Below, one piece after another: positions 19,160 through 27,731 of a stretch of 64,000 nt of DNA. The notes below the pieces were generated by a model, which searched no databases, was not told the DNA's origin, and saw only the letters and a program-made list of their open reading frames with translations. This DNA is from Rhynchopus euleeides. Lineage: Eukaryota > Euglenozoa > Diplonemea > Diplonemida > Diplonemidae. The position numbers and the translations under genes were made by a program. Location: positions 1,736,001 through 1,800,000 of the forward strand of contig OY723244.1 of the NCBI GenBank assembly GCA_963210315.1. Reading direction: 5' to 3'. Every line of letters begins with the position of its first letter. The first letter of the stretch is position 1.

Positions 19160-19302
19160 GGAGGTGTTCCTGTTCCTTTTCTGTGTGTCTAGCTATCTCG
19201 TGTTTCACATGTGCTCCACACCCACATCAAATCAGCAGGCTCTAGGGTGGTGGAAGCGTCAACGCATCATTAAGGAAGAAGGAAGCACGGTTGCTACGCT
19301 TT
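19160..19302 (+). mobile_element. possible terminal-only YR element (family VI)
   Basis: Its first ~95 bp match 58018-58100, followed by GTGGTGGAAGCGTCAACGCA and an end in ...CTACGCTTTT. The GTGGAAGCGTCAACGCA core and T-rich end are the same as in the 3' terminal segment of family II and resemble family III (GTGGAAGCGATCAATGCA). I infer a short element containing only both termini. It could instead be a shared intergenic repeat. Confidence 0.4.
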
Positions 19303-19388
19303 TGTGTGCGCTCAACAAAAAGTAGTCCGGAACTGTTCTCCCACAGTTGCTGGACAGGATGTTTGTAAAGCGAAAGGAGTACGATTTT
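19303..19388 (+). mobile_element. family I right-end fragment
   Basis: Matches the family I right end from GTGTGCGCTCAAC to GGAGTACGATTT with small deletions. The left end is missing. Confidence 0.75.
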
Positions 19389-20013
19389 GGCCATGGAGCG
19401 AAGGGGCAGTACCCCTCACTCCCCCCCCACCCCAGGCCCTCCTCACACCCCGGACAAGATAAGAGTAGGAGAGTGAGCGAAAGAGTGAGATGGTGATAGG
19501 GGAGAGATCCTGCGTTTGGCTGGAGCTTCAGTATGACACGTGGAATGTTTTTTCTCAACCATTTCCCCCCCCCCCCGGGCTCTCTAACCCTTTAGAGACG
19601 ACGGGGTAGCTAATTAATTTTCGAAATTTTGGGATTCGCACTGTGACCGTGAGTAAGTTGGATGGATTTTGGTATTTTCCAGGATTTTTCTTTATGGTGA
19701 ACTTGGTTAGTGCAGTTCTTGTCAGGACAACAAGAGAAAGTCCCGAGAAGAATAATTTGTCTATTTTTTCTGCAGTGGCAAATCGCACCTCGTGAAAAAC
19801 CCTTGAAATTCCGAAAAATTCGTTTGTGACTTGCCAACCCAAATCTGTCGTGAATCTGACGCCCGCCCCAGCCCCGCTGATGATTTCTCGGGCACAGTTG
19901 TCAAAACCCTACTCTCGGTGGCCAAACAATTGCCGGATGGTGGAGTTCAAAGCATGATAGTGCCGATAGGGAAAACCGGGTATTTTGGCGGTATTTCCGG
20001 GGTAAATGTCACC
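19389..20013. other. left flank of the candidate DNA transposon; no gene
   Basis: Lower-GC sequence with one C tract at about 19566-19577. I see no reading frame worth calling. Confidence 0.5.
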
Positions 20014-20015
20014 TA

Positions 20016-20150
20016 CACGGTGGACTCCAGCGGGGGTAGGGTAACCCTTTTCGGGAGTCTCAACTAGGGGGAGTCCAACTCCCGCTAGCGGGAGTCTGAC
20101 TCCCCCTAGCGGGAGTCTTTTCACCTATTTTCACTCATTTTTCCCATGAT
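20016..20150 (+). repeat. terminal inverted repeat, left
   Basis: Pairs with 29603-29736. It contains several overlapping small palindromes made of GGGAGTC/GACTCCC units that could be transposase-binding sites. Confidence 0.7.
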
Positions 20151-20249
20151 ACCTATGCAATGTGGCACTCGTCACTGAAGTACAGCCACACACACACACA
20201 CCAAACGGACGTTTCCACCCATCCCAGCTCGCAGACCTGATTCACAAAA

Positions 20250-21251
20250 ATGGGGAAGACGACAACGAAGCCGGCAGTGAAGGTGGCAGCGAAGCCGGCG
20301 GCGAAGTCGAGTAAGAAGAAGAAGAGCGCAGAGAGTCCCGAGGCTGCGGAGGCGACGAACATTGTGGCTGATTTTTGCACGGCCTTCCTCGTTAAAAAAG
20401 GGGGAAGTGTGCTGACACTGGGATCCATTAGAAGGCTCCTAGCAACGGTGTTGACCGGCAAGGAGATCAACAAGCACAGCCCCCAGGTGGCCAACGCCAT
20501 CACCGCCGTATTCCCTGACATGGACAAGCTCGCTGTGAGGGAGGTCGAGATGATGCAGAAGGACGGCACCCTCCCCGCCACCTACAGGGTTGAGGTGAAG
20601 CGCGGGAAGGTGCAAGACACCAAGTTGGTGGGTGTCACCCTCAAGCCAAAGATGCCCTTGGCTTGGGCGGAGGAGGGCCACAAGAAGAATCCGCTGTACC
20701 AGCGGGTCCTTGCTGCGCTTGCCCCGGCCTACAAGGAGGTCGAGATGAACAACGTGTACACTGCCGTGCAGCAGGAGGAGGATACTACGACGAAGAATGT
20801 GATGCAGCACTTCCCGGTGGTCACCCCGTTGCCTGGGGCAGCCAACGTGCATGTGGTGATGCTCGAGGGGCTGTTGACCCGGGTTGAGTTTTCAGTGACA
20901 GGCCTGCAGGTGTCGCTGACGTGTCTTCGCGTGGTCCACGAGGGTTCGACAATCCCCAGCGGCACATACACCGCCACCTATTTCCTCCCCAGGAGCCCTG
21001 CCGATGGCGAGCCCATCACCTGCGAGCAGGTGGAGGGGCAGTTGGCCCTGTGGAAGGTCACCGTTCCTTTGGAACAGCCCCGCGCCACGGTGACCGGCTC
21101 AGGCCAGGCCAACACCTCCACCGTGGGGAGGTACAAGGACCTGCTGGGGATCGACCTCGCACAGCCTGAGGTCCCCGACACAGAGGAAGAAGCCCCTCCG
21201 AGCATCCCGCAGGCCATCACAGTGGAGGAGGACGACATGGACACCCTCTGA
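20250..21251 (+). CDS. lysine-tailed 333-residue protein, unknown
   Basis: Start at 20250 (MGKTTTKPAVKVAAKPAAKS), the first ATG after the inverted repeat. Residues 1-30 are an alanine/lysine/proline tail like histone H1 tails. Residues about 35-110 look helical and could be a winged-helix-like DNA-binding unit (FLVKKGGSVLTLGSIRRLLATVL; EMMQKDGTLPATYRVEV). Residues 110-300 are beta-rich and unrecognised. The end is acidic (EEAPPSIPQAITVEEDDMDTL). The frame is clean and codon use is GC-rich like the neighbours. Because it lies inside the inverted repeats it may be an accessory or DNA-binding protein of the transposon, or a captured host gene. Confidence 0.6.
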   Translation: MGKTTTKPAVKVAAKPAAKSSKKKKSAESPEAAEATNIVADFCTAFLVKKGGSVLTLGSIRRLLATVLTGKEINKHSPQVANAITAVFPDMDKLAVREVEMMQKDGTLPATYRVEVKRGKVQDTKLVGVTLKPKMPLAWAEEGHKKNPLYQRVLAALAPAYKEVEMNNVYTAVQQEEDTTTKNVMQHFPVVTPLPGAANVHVVMLEGLLTRVEFSVTGLQVSLTCLRVVHEGSTIPSGTYTATYFLPRSPADGEPITCEQVEGQLALWKVTVPLEQPRATVTGSGQANTSTVGRYKDLLGIDLAQPEVPDTEEEAPPSIPQAITVEEDDMDTL

Positions 21252-21535
21252 GGGAAGCTGGCTGTGCATCAGCCTGCGGAAGTTGAATGATCAGACTGTC
21301 ATGGAAGCCACAAACCCCACACTCCAAAACATCGACAGTTTTTTTCAGCACACTTCGATGTGGGCGGAAAGTGTCGCGTGCTTGTTCGTGCCCTTGTGCT
21401 CCTCACTCACGACACCATCATCAGCAGGAGTGTGAGTGTGGAAGCGTCAACGCAAATTATCGAGAATCATCAACACGTGGAAGTGAAAGCTACGACTGAC
21501 CGAAGAGGAGCGACATCAAGGAGAAAACAAGAGGT

Positions 21536-22130
21536 ATCAAGGAGACCAAGAGGCAGGACCTTCCTACCGGGGAGACTGTACTCTGTGAAAGCGAGGTATC
21601 AAAAGAGGCAGGACCTTCCTACCGGGGAGACTGTCCACTGTGAAAGCGAGGTATCAAAAGAGGCAGGACCTTCCTACCGGGGAGACTGTCCACTGTGAAA
21701 GCGAGGTATCAAAAGAGGCAGGACCTTCCTACCGGGGAGACTGTACTCTGTGAAAGCGAGGTATCAAAAGAGGCAGGACCTTCCTACCGGGGAGACTGTC
21801 CACTGTGAAAGCGAGGTATCAAAAGAGGCAGGACCTTCCTACCGGGGAGACTGTACTCTGTGAAAGCGAGGTATCAAAAGAGGCAGGACCTTCCTACCGG
21901 GGAGACTGTCCACTGTGAAAGCGAGGTATCAAAAGAGGCAGGACCTTCCTACCGGGGAGACTGTACTCTGTGAAAGCGAGGTATCAAAAGAGGCAGGACC
22001 TTCCTACCGGGGAGACTGTCCACTGTGAAAGCGAGGTATCAAAAGAGGCAGGACCTTCCTACCGGGGAGACTGTACTCTGTGAAAGCGAGGTATCAAAAG
22101 AGGCAGGACCTTCCTACCGGGGAGACTGTC
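21536..22130 (+). repeat. 55-bp tandem array upstream of family II gag
   Basis: About ten units containing GAGGCAGGACCTTCCTACCG and GGTATCAAAAG, spacing 55 bp (for example 21606, 21661, 21716). Two unit types alternate (GACTGTACTCTG and GACTGTCCACTG). It lies in the 5' leader, a plausible internal promoter/enhancer or packaging region. Confidence 0.9.
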
Positions 22131-23051
22131 CTCTGGGTGCGAGCGAGAGAGGAGCGGCATAGGAAGAGGGGCAGGAGAAGCGCGTACAGGTGGGGGAGCC
22201 GGACGGGTGAGAGTTGAACGGTAATGGCCTACTCCGCCGTGGACTGGGACAGGGTGGTGCCGTCCTTGGCAGGTCCGGGCGATGGCATGAATGCTCCGCA
22301 GGAGGCCTGCATCTTCCCGTCGTGCGGGGTCTCTCACAGCGCGACAATCACGTGCTACCGCTGTGGGTGCCGCACGACAAAGTCGTGCATGAAAAAGCAC
22401 ACGACGGCCGGCACCGCCGAGCTTTTTATGCAGACGGCGGGGGAGCCCCACTGGATATGTCCAGCGTGCTCCTGGCTGGCCAGCCCAGACGCGTTGCCGG
22501 AGGAACACCCTGTGGAGCACTCCGACAGTGATGACTGGGAAGACGACGCGCAGCAGGAGGGGGACATGAACCAACCGGAGCAGTCTGCCAGCGCGCACGA
22601 GGGATCAGACAAGCTGGACCAAGTCCTTGCGGAGCTCGTCACCATCAAGAAGCAAAACACGAGACTGGAGGCCAGGGTGATCGACATGGAGAAGGCTTTG
22701 AAGGGGATGGGTGACCGCCTGCAGGCCGTGGAGGAGGAGCTACCCGCATATTTTAGTCCCCACGTAGTCGCAACGTGGGGCACCATGGCTTCAGCTCATA
22801 TGAGAAGGGAGGTGAGGAACAAGCTGTCTACAGCTTTTAACGAGGCGGCGATCGGGGCGATCGGCGAGAACAAGGCAGACTGGCTGGATCACCTCAAGCG
22901 GGCTTTCGAGACTCTGGACAACATCCTCCTCCTCGTCAACAGCACCGGGCTGAACCAGGCTCACCGCAAGGGCCTGCACCACGCAGTGGCAAGGTTGTCG
23001 GCGCTGACGGTGGTGCGGGGGAAAACGGCCCGAGGGGTGTACGAGCAGAAA

Positions 23052-24705
23052 TCGTACTCCTTTCGCTTTATTATAGACACCCTGTCCAGCAACTGTGGGA
23101 GAACAGTTCCGGACTACTTTTTGTTGAGCGCACGGTAACCTCTCGGCGGGCCATCTTGGGAGGGGGGCCGGCGAAAACGGAGCGGTCAGACCGCTGCCGC
23201 TTGGGGCCCTGGCGGGGCTCGAGGGGGCCCGAGGCAGCCTGGAGGGCGGGGGCAGCGAACACGGGCTGTGTGTCCGCAGCGAAAAAAGCGGATTCCATCT
23301 TCCTCGCCCCTGCCGAGTCGCCCCCAGCGGCCCGTTCCAGCACAAAGAGCCTCATGAGCTCCCTGTGGGCCATGTCGCATAAAAATTTGTTCGCCTCCTC
23401 CAGTGTTCCGTGTGTCCCAATCTTGTTCGCCATCGCTTTCAGGTCCGACACACGGTGTGCGGCCTCGATGGACAAACTGGAACCACTGGAGGAGAGCGGA
23501 CCGAACCGGACGTCCAGCCCGAGGAGGACTGAAGCCCGCCTGTCCGCAGACATGGTGGCCCACAGAGAAGGCTCAAGGTCCGTGGCGAGAGCGCCGGGGG
23601 CGAGGGAGGACTGGGGAAGCGGGGCCGGGCTGGCGTGGGGAGGGGGGTGGCCCGCAGCGATGGCAGCCCAAGCCTGGTCTGCGCCAAAGCCTGCTGTGTT
23701 TGCCCAAGGTGCACCACCAGACACAAAAGCCGGGTGGGGATCATGCTGAAGCGCGGCGACACCGGGGTGGTGTGCGGCCACAGCCGGTGCGTGGGGCGGG
23801 GGTGCACCGGCATGTGGAGCCTGCCCTGGAACGGGTGGCTGGGCGCTGGGGAGCGCTGGCGCTGGGTGGGGAGCATGTTGCAACGTGGGGATACCGGTAT
23901 AGTGGTATGCCGACACAGCCGGAGCAGGGTGCGGGGGTGCACCGGCGTGCGGAGCCTGCCCTGGGATGGGCGGCTGAGCGGTGACAAACGCTGGGTGGGG
24001 AACATGCTGGAGCGTGGTGACACCGGGAGAGTGGTGTGCCGACACGGCCGGTGCCTGGGGCGGGGGCGCACCGACGTGTGGAGCCTGCCCTGGGGGGGGC
24101 GGCTGAGCTGCAGGAGCACCGGGGGCGGGCGCTGGGAGGGGAGCCTGCTGCAGCGTGTGGACACCGGGGGAGTGGTGAACCAACACGTAAGATGATGTGT
24201 GGGGGGGGGCACCAGCATGTGCAAACTGCCCGGGGGGGGGCTGCGCTGTCAAAGCACCGGGTGCTGGGTACAAGTTCTGGTGGTGGGGTGCATAGGCGTA
24301 CACAGTGGGGTAAGCATGTGTGTTGTGCTGGGCCGGGCTCTGATGAGGGGCCCCCGTGGGCACGGGGTTGGCGGTTTGCGGCGGCGGAAGCTGCGATGGG
24401 GGAATCTGCGGGGGCTCCTGGGGTTCGACTGGTGTCACGGCCACAGGCTCAGCTGCGATGGCCTGGCCCGCGGCGGACTCCTCCTCAGACGGAGGCGGAG
24501 GCGGGGGTGTAGTCTGCGAGGCTTCCTTGGATTTTGGGGTCTTCTTCTTTCTTCCGGCCATTGTTAAACTTGAGCGCACACTTGCTGTCTCAAGGCTGTG
24601 TTGAGGCCCTGTGAAGTGGCATGAGGTGCTAATCCAAAGCTTCAGTCGTACGATTTCCTTCGTTACTTCGCGACTTCGCTACGCTTCGTCGCTCGTAACT
24701 AGTAA
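23052..24705 (-). mobile_element. family I gag-only non-autonomous derivative
   Basis: Complete left terminus (at 24705) and right terminus (at 23052), with only gag between them. Gag coding joins the right-end block at REVT / GTGCGCTCAAC, so YR and RT are deleted. It is 1.65 kb, inserted into family II gag with AAAT at both junctions. Near-identity to 1-835 and 12955-16199 suggests recent movement with enzymes supplied elsewhere. Confidence 0.85.
23071..24561 (-). CDS. family I Gag-like protein, open copy
   Basis: About 496 residues from MAGRKKKTPKSKEA at 24561. This is the only unbroken family I gag in the window (C9 tract retained). Residues 1-60 are basic then proline/glutamate-rich. Residues 60-300 are repeats such as PGQAPHAGAPP alternating with HHSPGVTTLQH. 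Residues 300-470 are a folded-looking domain. The last ~20 residues are read from terminal-repeat sequence because the original end was lost at the deletion. Confidence 0.75.
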   Translation of the reverse strand: MAGRKKKTPKSKEASQTTPPPPPPSEEESAAGQAIAAEPVAVTPVEPQEPPQIPPSQLPPPQTANPVPTGAPHQSPAQHNTHAYPTVYAYAPHHQNLYPAPGALTAQPPPGQFAHAGAPPHTSSYVLVHHSPGVHTLQQAPLPAPAPGAPAAQPPPPGQAPHVGAPPPQAPAVSAHHSPGVTTLQHVPHPAFVTAQPPIPGQAPHAGAPPHPAPAVSAYHYTGIPTLQHAPHPAPALPSAQPPVPGQAPHAGAPPPHAPAVAAHHPGVAALQHDPHPAFVSGGAPWANTAGFGADQAWAAIAAGHPPPHASPAPLPQSSLAPGALATDLEPSLWATMSADRRASVLLGLDVRFGPLSSSGSSLSIEAAHRVSDLKAMANKIGTHGTLEEANKFLCDMAHRELMRLFVLERAAGGDSAGARKMESAFFAADTQPVFAAPALQAASGPLEPRQGPKRQRSDRSVFAGPPPKMARREVTVRSTKSSPELFSHSCWTGCL

Positions 24706-24923
24706 AAATGCCTTGATGCGGGGTTCGCGGGTTTCTCCGCTGTTCTACACCACAAATTTGTGAAGGACGCCGTGGATGCAGCGTCGCGGGAGGAGCAAGC
24801 GGAGAGGTCCCGCTCAGCCGTTTTTCCTCAACAGCGAGACTGGCGCTACGAACCGTATCACACACCGTCGGGAAAGGGGAAGGGAAGGGGGAAGGGGCAC
24901 ACCGGGTCAAAGGGATCAAAGCA

Positions 24924-27554
24924 ATGACTCAAGCAAACACCCGCCCGCCCAACCCTACCTCTTCAGACCCTGCACCGCCAACTACCGACAGAAAGGAGCA
25001 ACAAAAGCACGGGACGCAAGAAGAAAACACAAGCCCCACTGACCGAGAAGGCGCGCAACGTGGTGCGAGCGACGCTGAGGGGCATCTTGGGAGACGCACT
25101 CTCCCCAAACTACTGGAAAACACTGTCGCGGACCATGGAGCGGTACGGGGATTTCCTGGAAGTGTGGCAGGAGAAGGAGTGTGTCGAGTCGCACGACGAA
25201 GGCGTGATGCTGTGGATGGCACACCTCCAGGCGGAGGGGCTGTCAGTGCAGTCGGCGCTGCAGTACACCAACAACCTGGTGGCGGCGCTCCGCAGGTTCG
25301 CCGGCATCCACCTCGAACACAGCAGCATTTTGCGGGACTTCAGGAGAGCGCTAAAGCGGAGAGGGGCACTGAAACCCCAGAAACACGCTGTGCCCGCAAC
25401 GCGAGAGGAGGCAAAGGAAGCCATGCAGCGAGAGCCCAGGGACGTGGTGAAGATCGCGCTGAGTCTGATGTGGGCGGGGGCAGCTCGGAGCTCAGATGTC
25501 CTGCGTTTGGACAGGGACGATGTCAAGCCGATGGGGAACGGACAGGTCGCAGTACGGTGGACGCAGTCGAAGTCCGATCCATACAGAGTCGGACGGATGA
25601 CAGGGTTGCGAATGCCTCGACGCTACTACGAGCTTCTCACAGAGCACCTGCGCACGACGGCGCGTTCGCGAGAGAAAAAGGTGTTTCCACAGACTGTGAC
25701 TTATGCATCCATAGCGGCGGCGGTGAAGCGGGTGAAGCTGACGCTGACACCACACTCGTTGAGACGGGGGGCACTGACGCACCTCGCGAGGCTTGGGCTG
25801 CCGCTAGAAGAGATCAGGCTGCTGTCCCGACACAGCACCATCGAGGGGGTGGTGCGCTACATCGACGCGGCGGAGAACATTCGGATCACAGAGACCGAGG
25901 CAGTGTCGAGCCGACTGGCTTGGTGAGGTCTAAAAAGCGCAGGGCAAAGCGGCGGCGTCGCGACGGAGACATCGTGGCATCCCATTTCCCTCCTATGCAA
26001 AAGAAGATGAGGCGGCTTCTAGCCGCAGCACCGATGTACGACGCGACACCGGATGACGACGACGAGCGAGGGCGTCTTCCACCACCACGGGTGCCACAGC
26101 GAAAGACGGTGGAGGGAGACTGGGGCTACGAAAACTGGAGCAGCGGACAGGAGGACGCGGACTACGGGCCGGCAGTGGAACACATATACGGAGAAGAGAT
26201 CGGAGTGCCTCTGGGGGACACGACTGTTCGACCACACGAGCAGGGAGACACGGGACAACATCAGAAGCTCGCCCCCATCGGGACTACACGACTGGACATC
26301 GATGCATTGAGACAACTCGACACGGACGGGGAGCTGGACGGGGTCATCGACATGATAACGGACACGGCGGTGTTCCGCGAGGCACTGCTGCCGGGGCGTG
26401 AAGGGGCGTTCGCGAGGGAGAAGCGAAAGGTGTCCAGACACATGCTCCAGCACCTCGGGCAGCTGGAGGACTACGGGGTCTTGGTGCAAGAAGAATCAAC
26501 GCTGATCCACCCGGCCTACACCGTGGCCAAAAAGAGCGGGGGCCTCAGGTTTATAGTGGACGCCAGGACGCTGAACAAGGCGATGAAGCCCCCGCCCGAC
26601 ATGCGCCTAAATTCCATCACGAGAGTGGCCCAGAGGCTGGCTAACGCTGACTGGGTTGTATTGGCCGATGCGCGTAGCTGGTTCTACCAGTTCCCGGTGG
26701 CGGAGGATATACAGAAGTTCTTCGGGGTGCGTATCGGTGACAAGCGGAACGATTTCGTCGACGCTCGCCTGCAGGTACTGTGCATGGGTTGGTCGTACTC
26801 CCTAGCTATTGCGCACAGGAGCCTGGCCGAGATGATCGCAGGAGACGTAACGCCGAGGCGCGCCTTCAATATTTTCGGTAGTGTGGTGTGGCAGAGTTAC
26901 GTGACGCGCAGCCCGCTCTGCTTCGCGCCAGCGATGCTGTCCTACATCAGGAGGATTGCCCGGACAACGCTGGAAGATAAGGGAAAGTGGGACTTAAAGG
27001 CGGTGGCACCACCCTCGGTGCGGCACGAGCTGCGCCTGCGGATGTCCTTCCTCGAACAGAATAGCTGGCTGACATGTGTGCCACACACACGAGGCGCCTC
27101 GGTCTGGAGCGACGCGTCGAGCACAGCGTGGGCGGCGATCGCGATCGAGGGGACGTCAGAGAGGGTGTCGCAGGGAGTGTTCTCCGAGCAGGAACGCGGG
27201 GCGCACATCTTCCTGAAGGAGGCTTACGCGGCCCTACAGGGACTCAGACTCATCATCGCGAGCGGGTGCACAGTGCGCTGCTACATCGACAACCTGCCGC
27301 TGGTGCACTGCCTCGTAAAGGGACACTGCAGCAACTTTCGGGGAAATATCCTGCTACAACACATCGTGAACACTGCGACGGCTAAGAATCTCACGCTGGA
27401 TGCGGTGTGGGTCCCGACGACAGAGCAACGCGCGGACTGCTATACGAGAGGGGTCGTCCATCCGGCGCAGATCTCACTCGATGTCACACCCCTAGACCAA
27501 ATGCAGCCAACCAGACCGCTGTCTTCCACAACAGCGCCCCTCGGACGAGGGTAG
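24924..27554 (+). pseudogene. family II RT-RNase H ORF, palm deleted
   Basis: The frame opens at ATGA (24924), overlaps the whole YR gene, and becomes recognisable from about 26270. Seen: pre-RT LRQLDTDGELDGVIDM, fingers HPAYTVAKKSGGLRFIVDARTLN, motif A LADARSWFYQFPV, motif B LCMGWSYSLAIAHRS. The sequence then jumps directly to LAEMIAGDVTPRRAF. About 270 bases present in copy 2, including the motif C region WIDNF, are missing. RNase H follows: D in VWSDASSTAW, E in HIFLKEAYAA, D in CYIDNLPLVH, and the VPTTEQRADCYTRG tail. RT activity is not possible from this copy. Confidence 0.85.
25060..25926 (+). CDS. family II tyrosine recombinase
   Basis: About 289 residues as given. The frame is open upstream to the gag stop at 24927 with no ATG, so translation may start by readthrough of the gag TGA or at a non-ATG codon (GTG at 25060 is arbitrary). 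Core-binding helices (TLRGILGDALSPNYWKTLSR) precede the catalytic domain. Tetrad: Arg in AGAARSSDVLRL, H-x-x-R in TPHSLRRGAL, His in LLSRHSTIEGVV, Tyr in VRYIDAAE. All residues are intact. It lies entirely within a longer overlapping frame that runs on into RT. The enzyme is expected to recombine the circular element DNA into the genome. Confidence 0.85.
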   Translation: MVRATLRGILGDALSPNYWKTLSRTMERYGDFLEVWQEKECVESHDEGVMLWMAHLQAEGLSVQSALQYTNNLVAALRRFAGIHLEHSSILRDFRRALKRRGALKPQKHAVPATREEAKEAMQREPRDVVKIALSLMWAGAARSSDVLRLDRDDVKPMGNGQVAVRWTQSKSDPYRVGRMTGLRMPRRYYELLTEHLRTTARSREKKVFPQTVTYASIAAAVKRVKLTLTPHSLRRGALTHLARLGLPLEEIRLLSRHSTIEGVVRYIDAAENIRITETEAVSSRLAW

Positions 27555-27731
27555 TGTGGAAGCGTCAACGCAAAAAAGAAACCAAAGCAAAAAGTGCCGA
27601 ACAAAGCGCAGTGACACTTTTCGCTTGGCTACATCTGACGTGGTGTGTGTGTTGCAACCTTATTCGGCTCCACTCACACTCGCTCTCACAGGTGTCACAG
27701 GGGGTATTTTCAAGACCCATGCCATCGAACC

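Larger units (their letters stand above)
22224..24927 (+). pseudogene. family II Gag, split by a family I insertion
   Basis: The 5' part (22224-23051) starts MAYSAVDWDRVVPSLAG, and the 3' part (24706-24927) ends in a basic GKGRGKGHTGSK-like tail. A PHD/RING-like zinc module lies at about residues 29-90: CIFPSC, H, CYRCGC, C..H and WICPAC. A coiled coil (about 130-175) and a helical domain (FSPHVVATWGTMASAH onward) follow. Joining the halves leaves the tract GVYEQK...FDAGFAGI seen uninterrupted in copy 2. The stop TGA overlaps an ATG (ATGA at 24924-24927) that opens the RT frame. Confidence 0.8.
21342..27620 (+). mobile_element. YR retroelement family II, copy 1
   Basis: Order: 5' terminal segment (TTTCAGCACACTTCGATGTG to about 21456), a 55-bp tandem array, gag, YR, RT-RNase H, and a 3' segment ending GCAGTGACACTTT. 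A repeat of about 20 bp, GTGTGGAAGCGTCAACGCAA, marks the inner edge of both terminal segments. It is inserted between the two genes of the surrounding transposon. Two lesions make it defective: the family I derivative at 23052-24705 breaks gag, and the RT palm has an in-frame deletion at about 26822. Confidence 0.85.

Noticed and set aside
21536-22130. Regular repeats with short intervening bases, like a CRISPR array
   Set aside because: The units are head-to-tail 55-bp copies and the parts between the constant blocks are the same two variants repeated. There are no unique spacers and no cas genes, and the context is eukaryotic.
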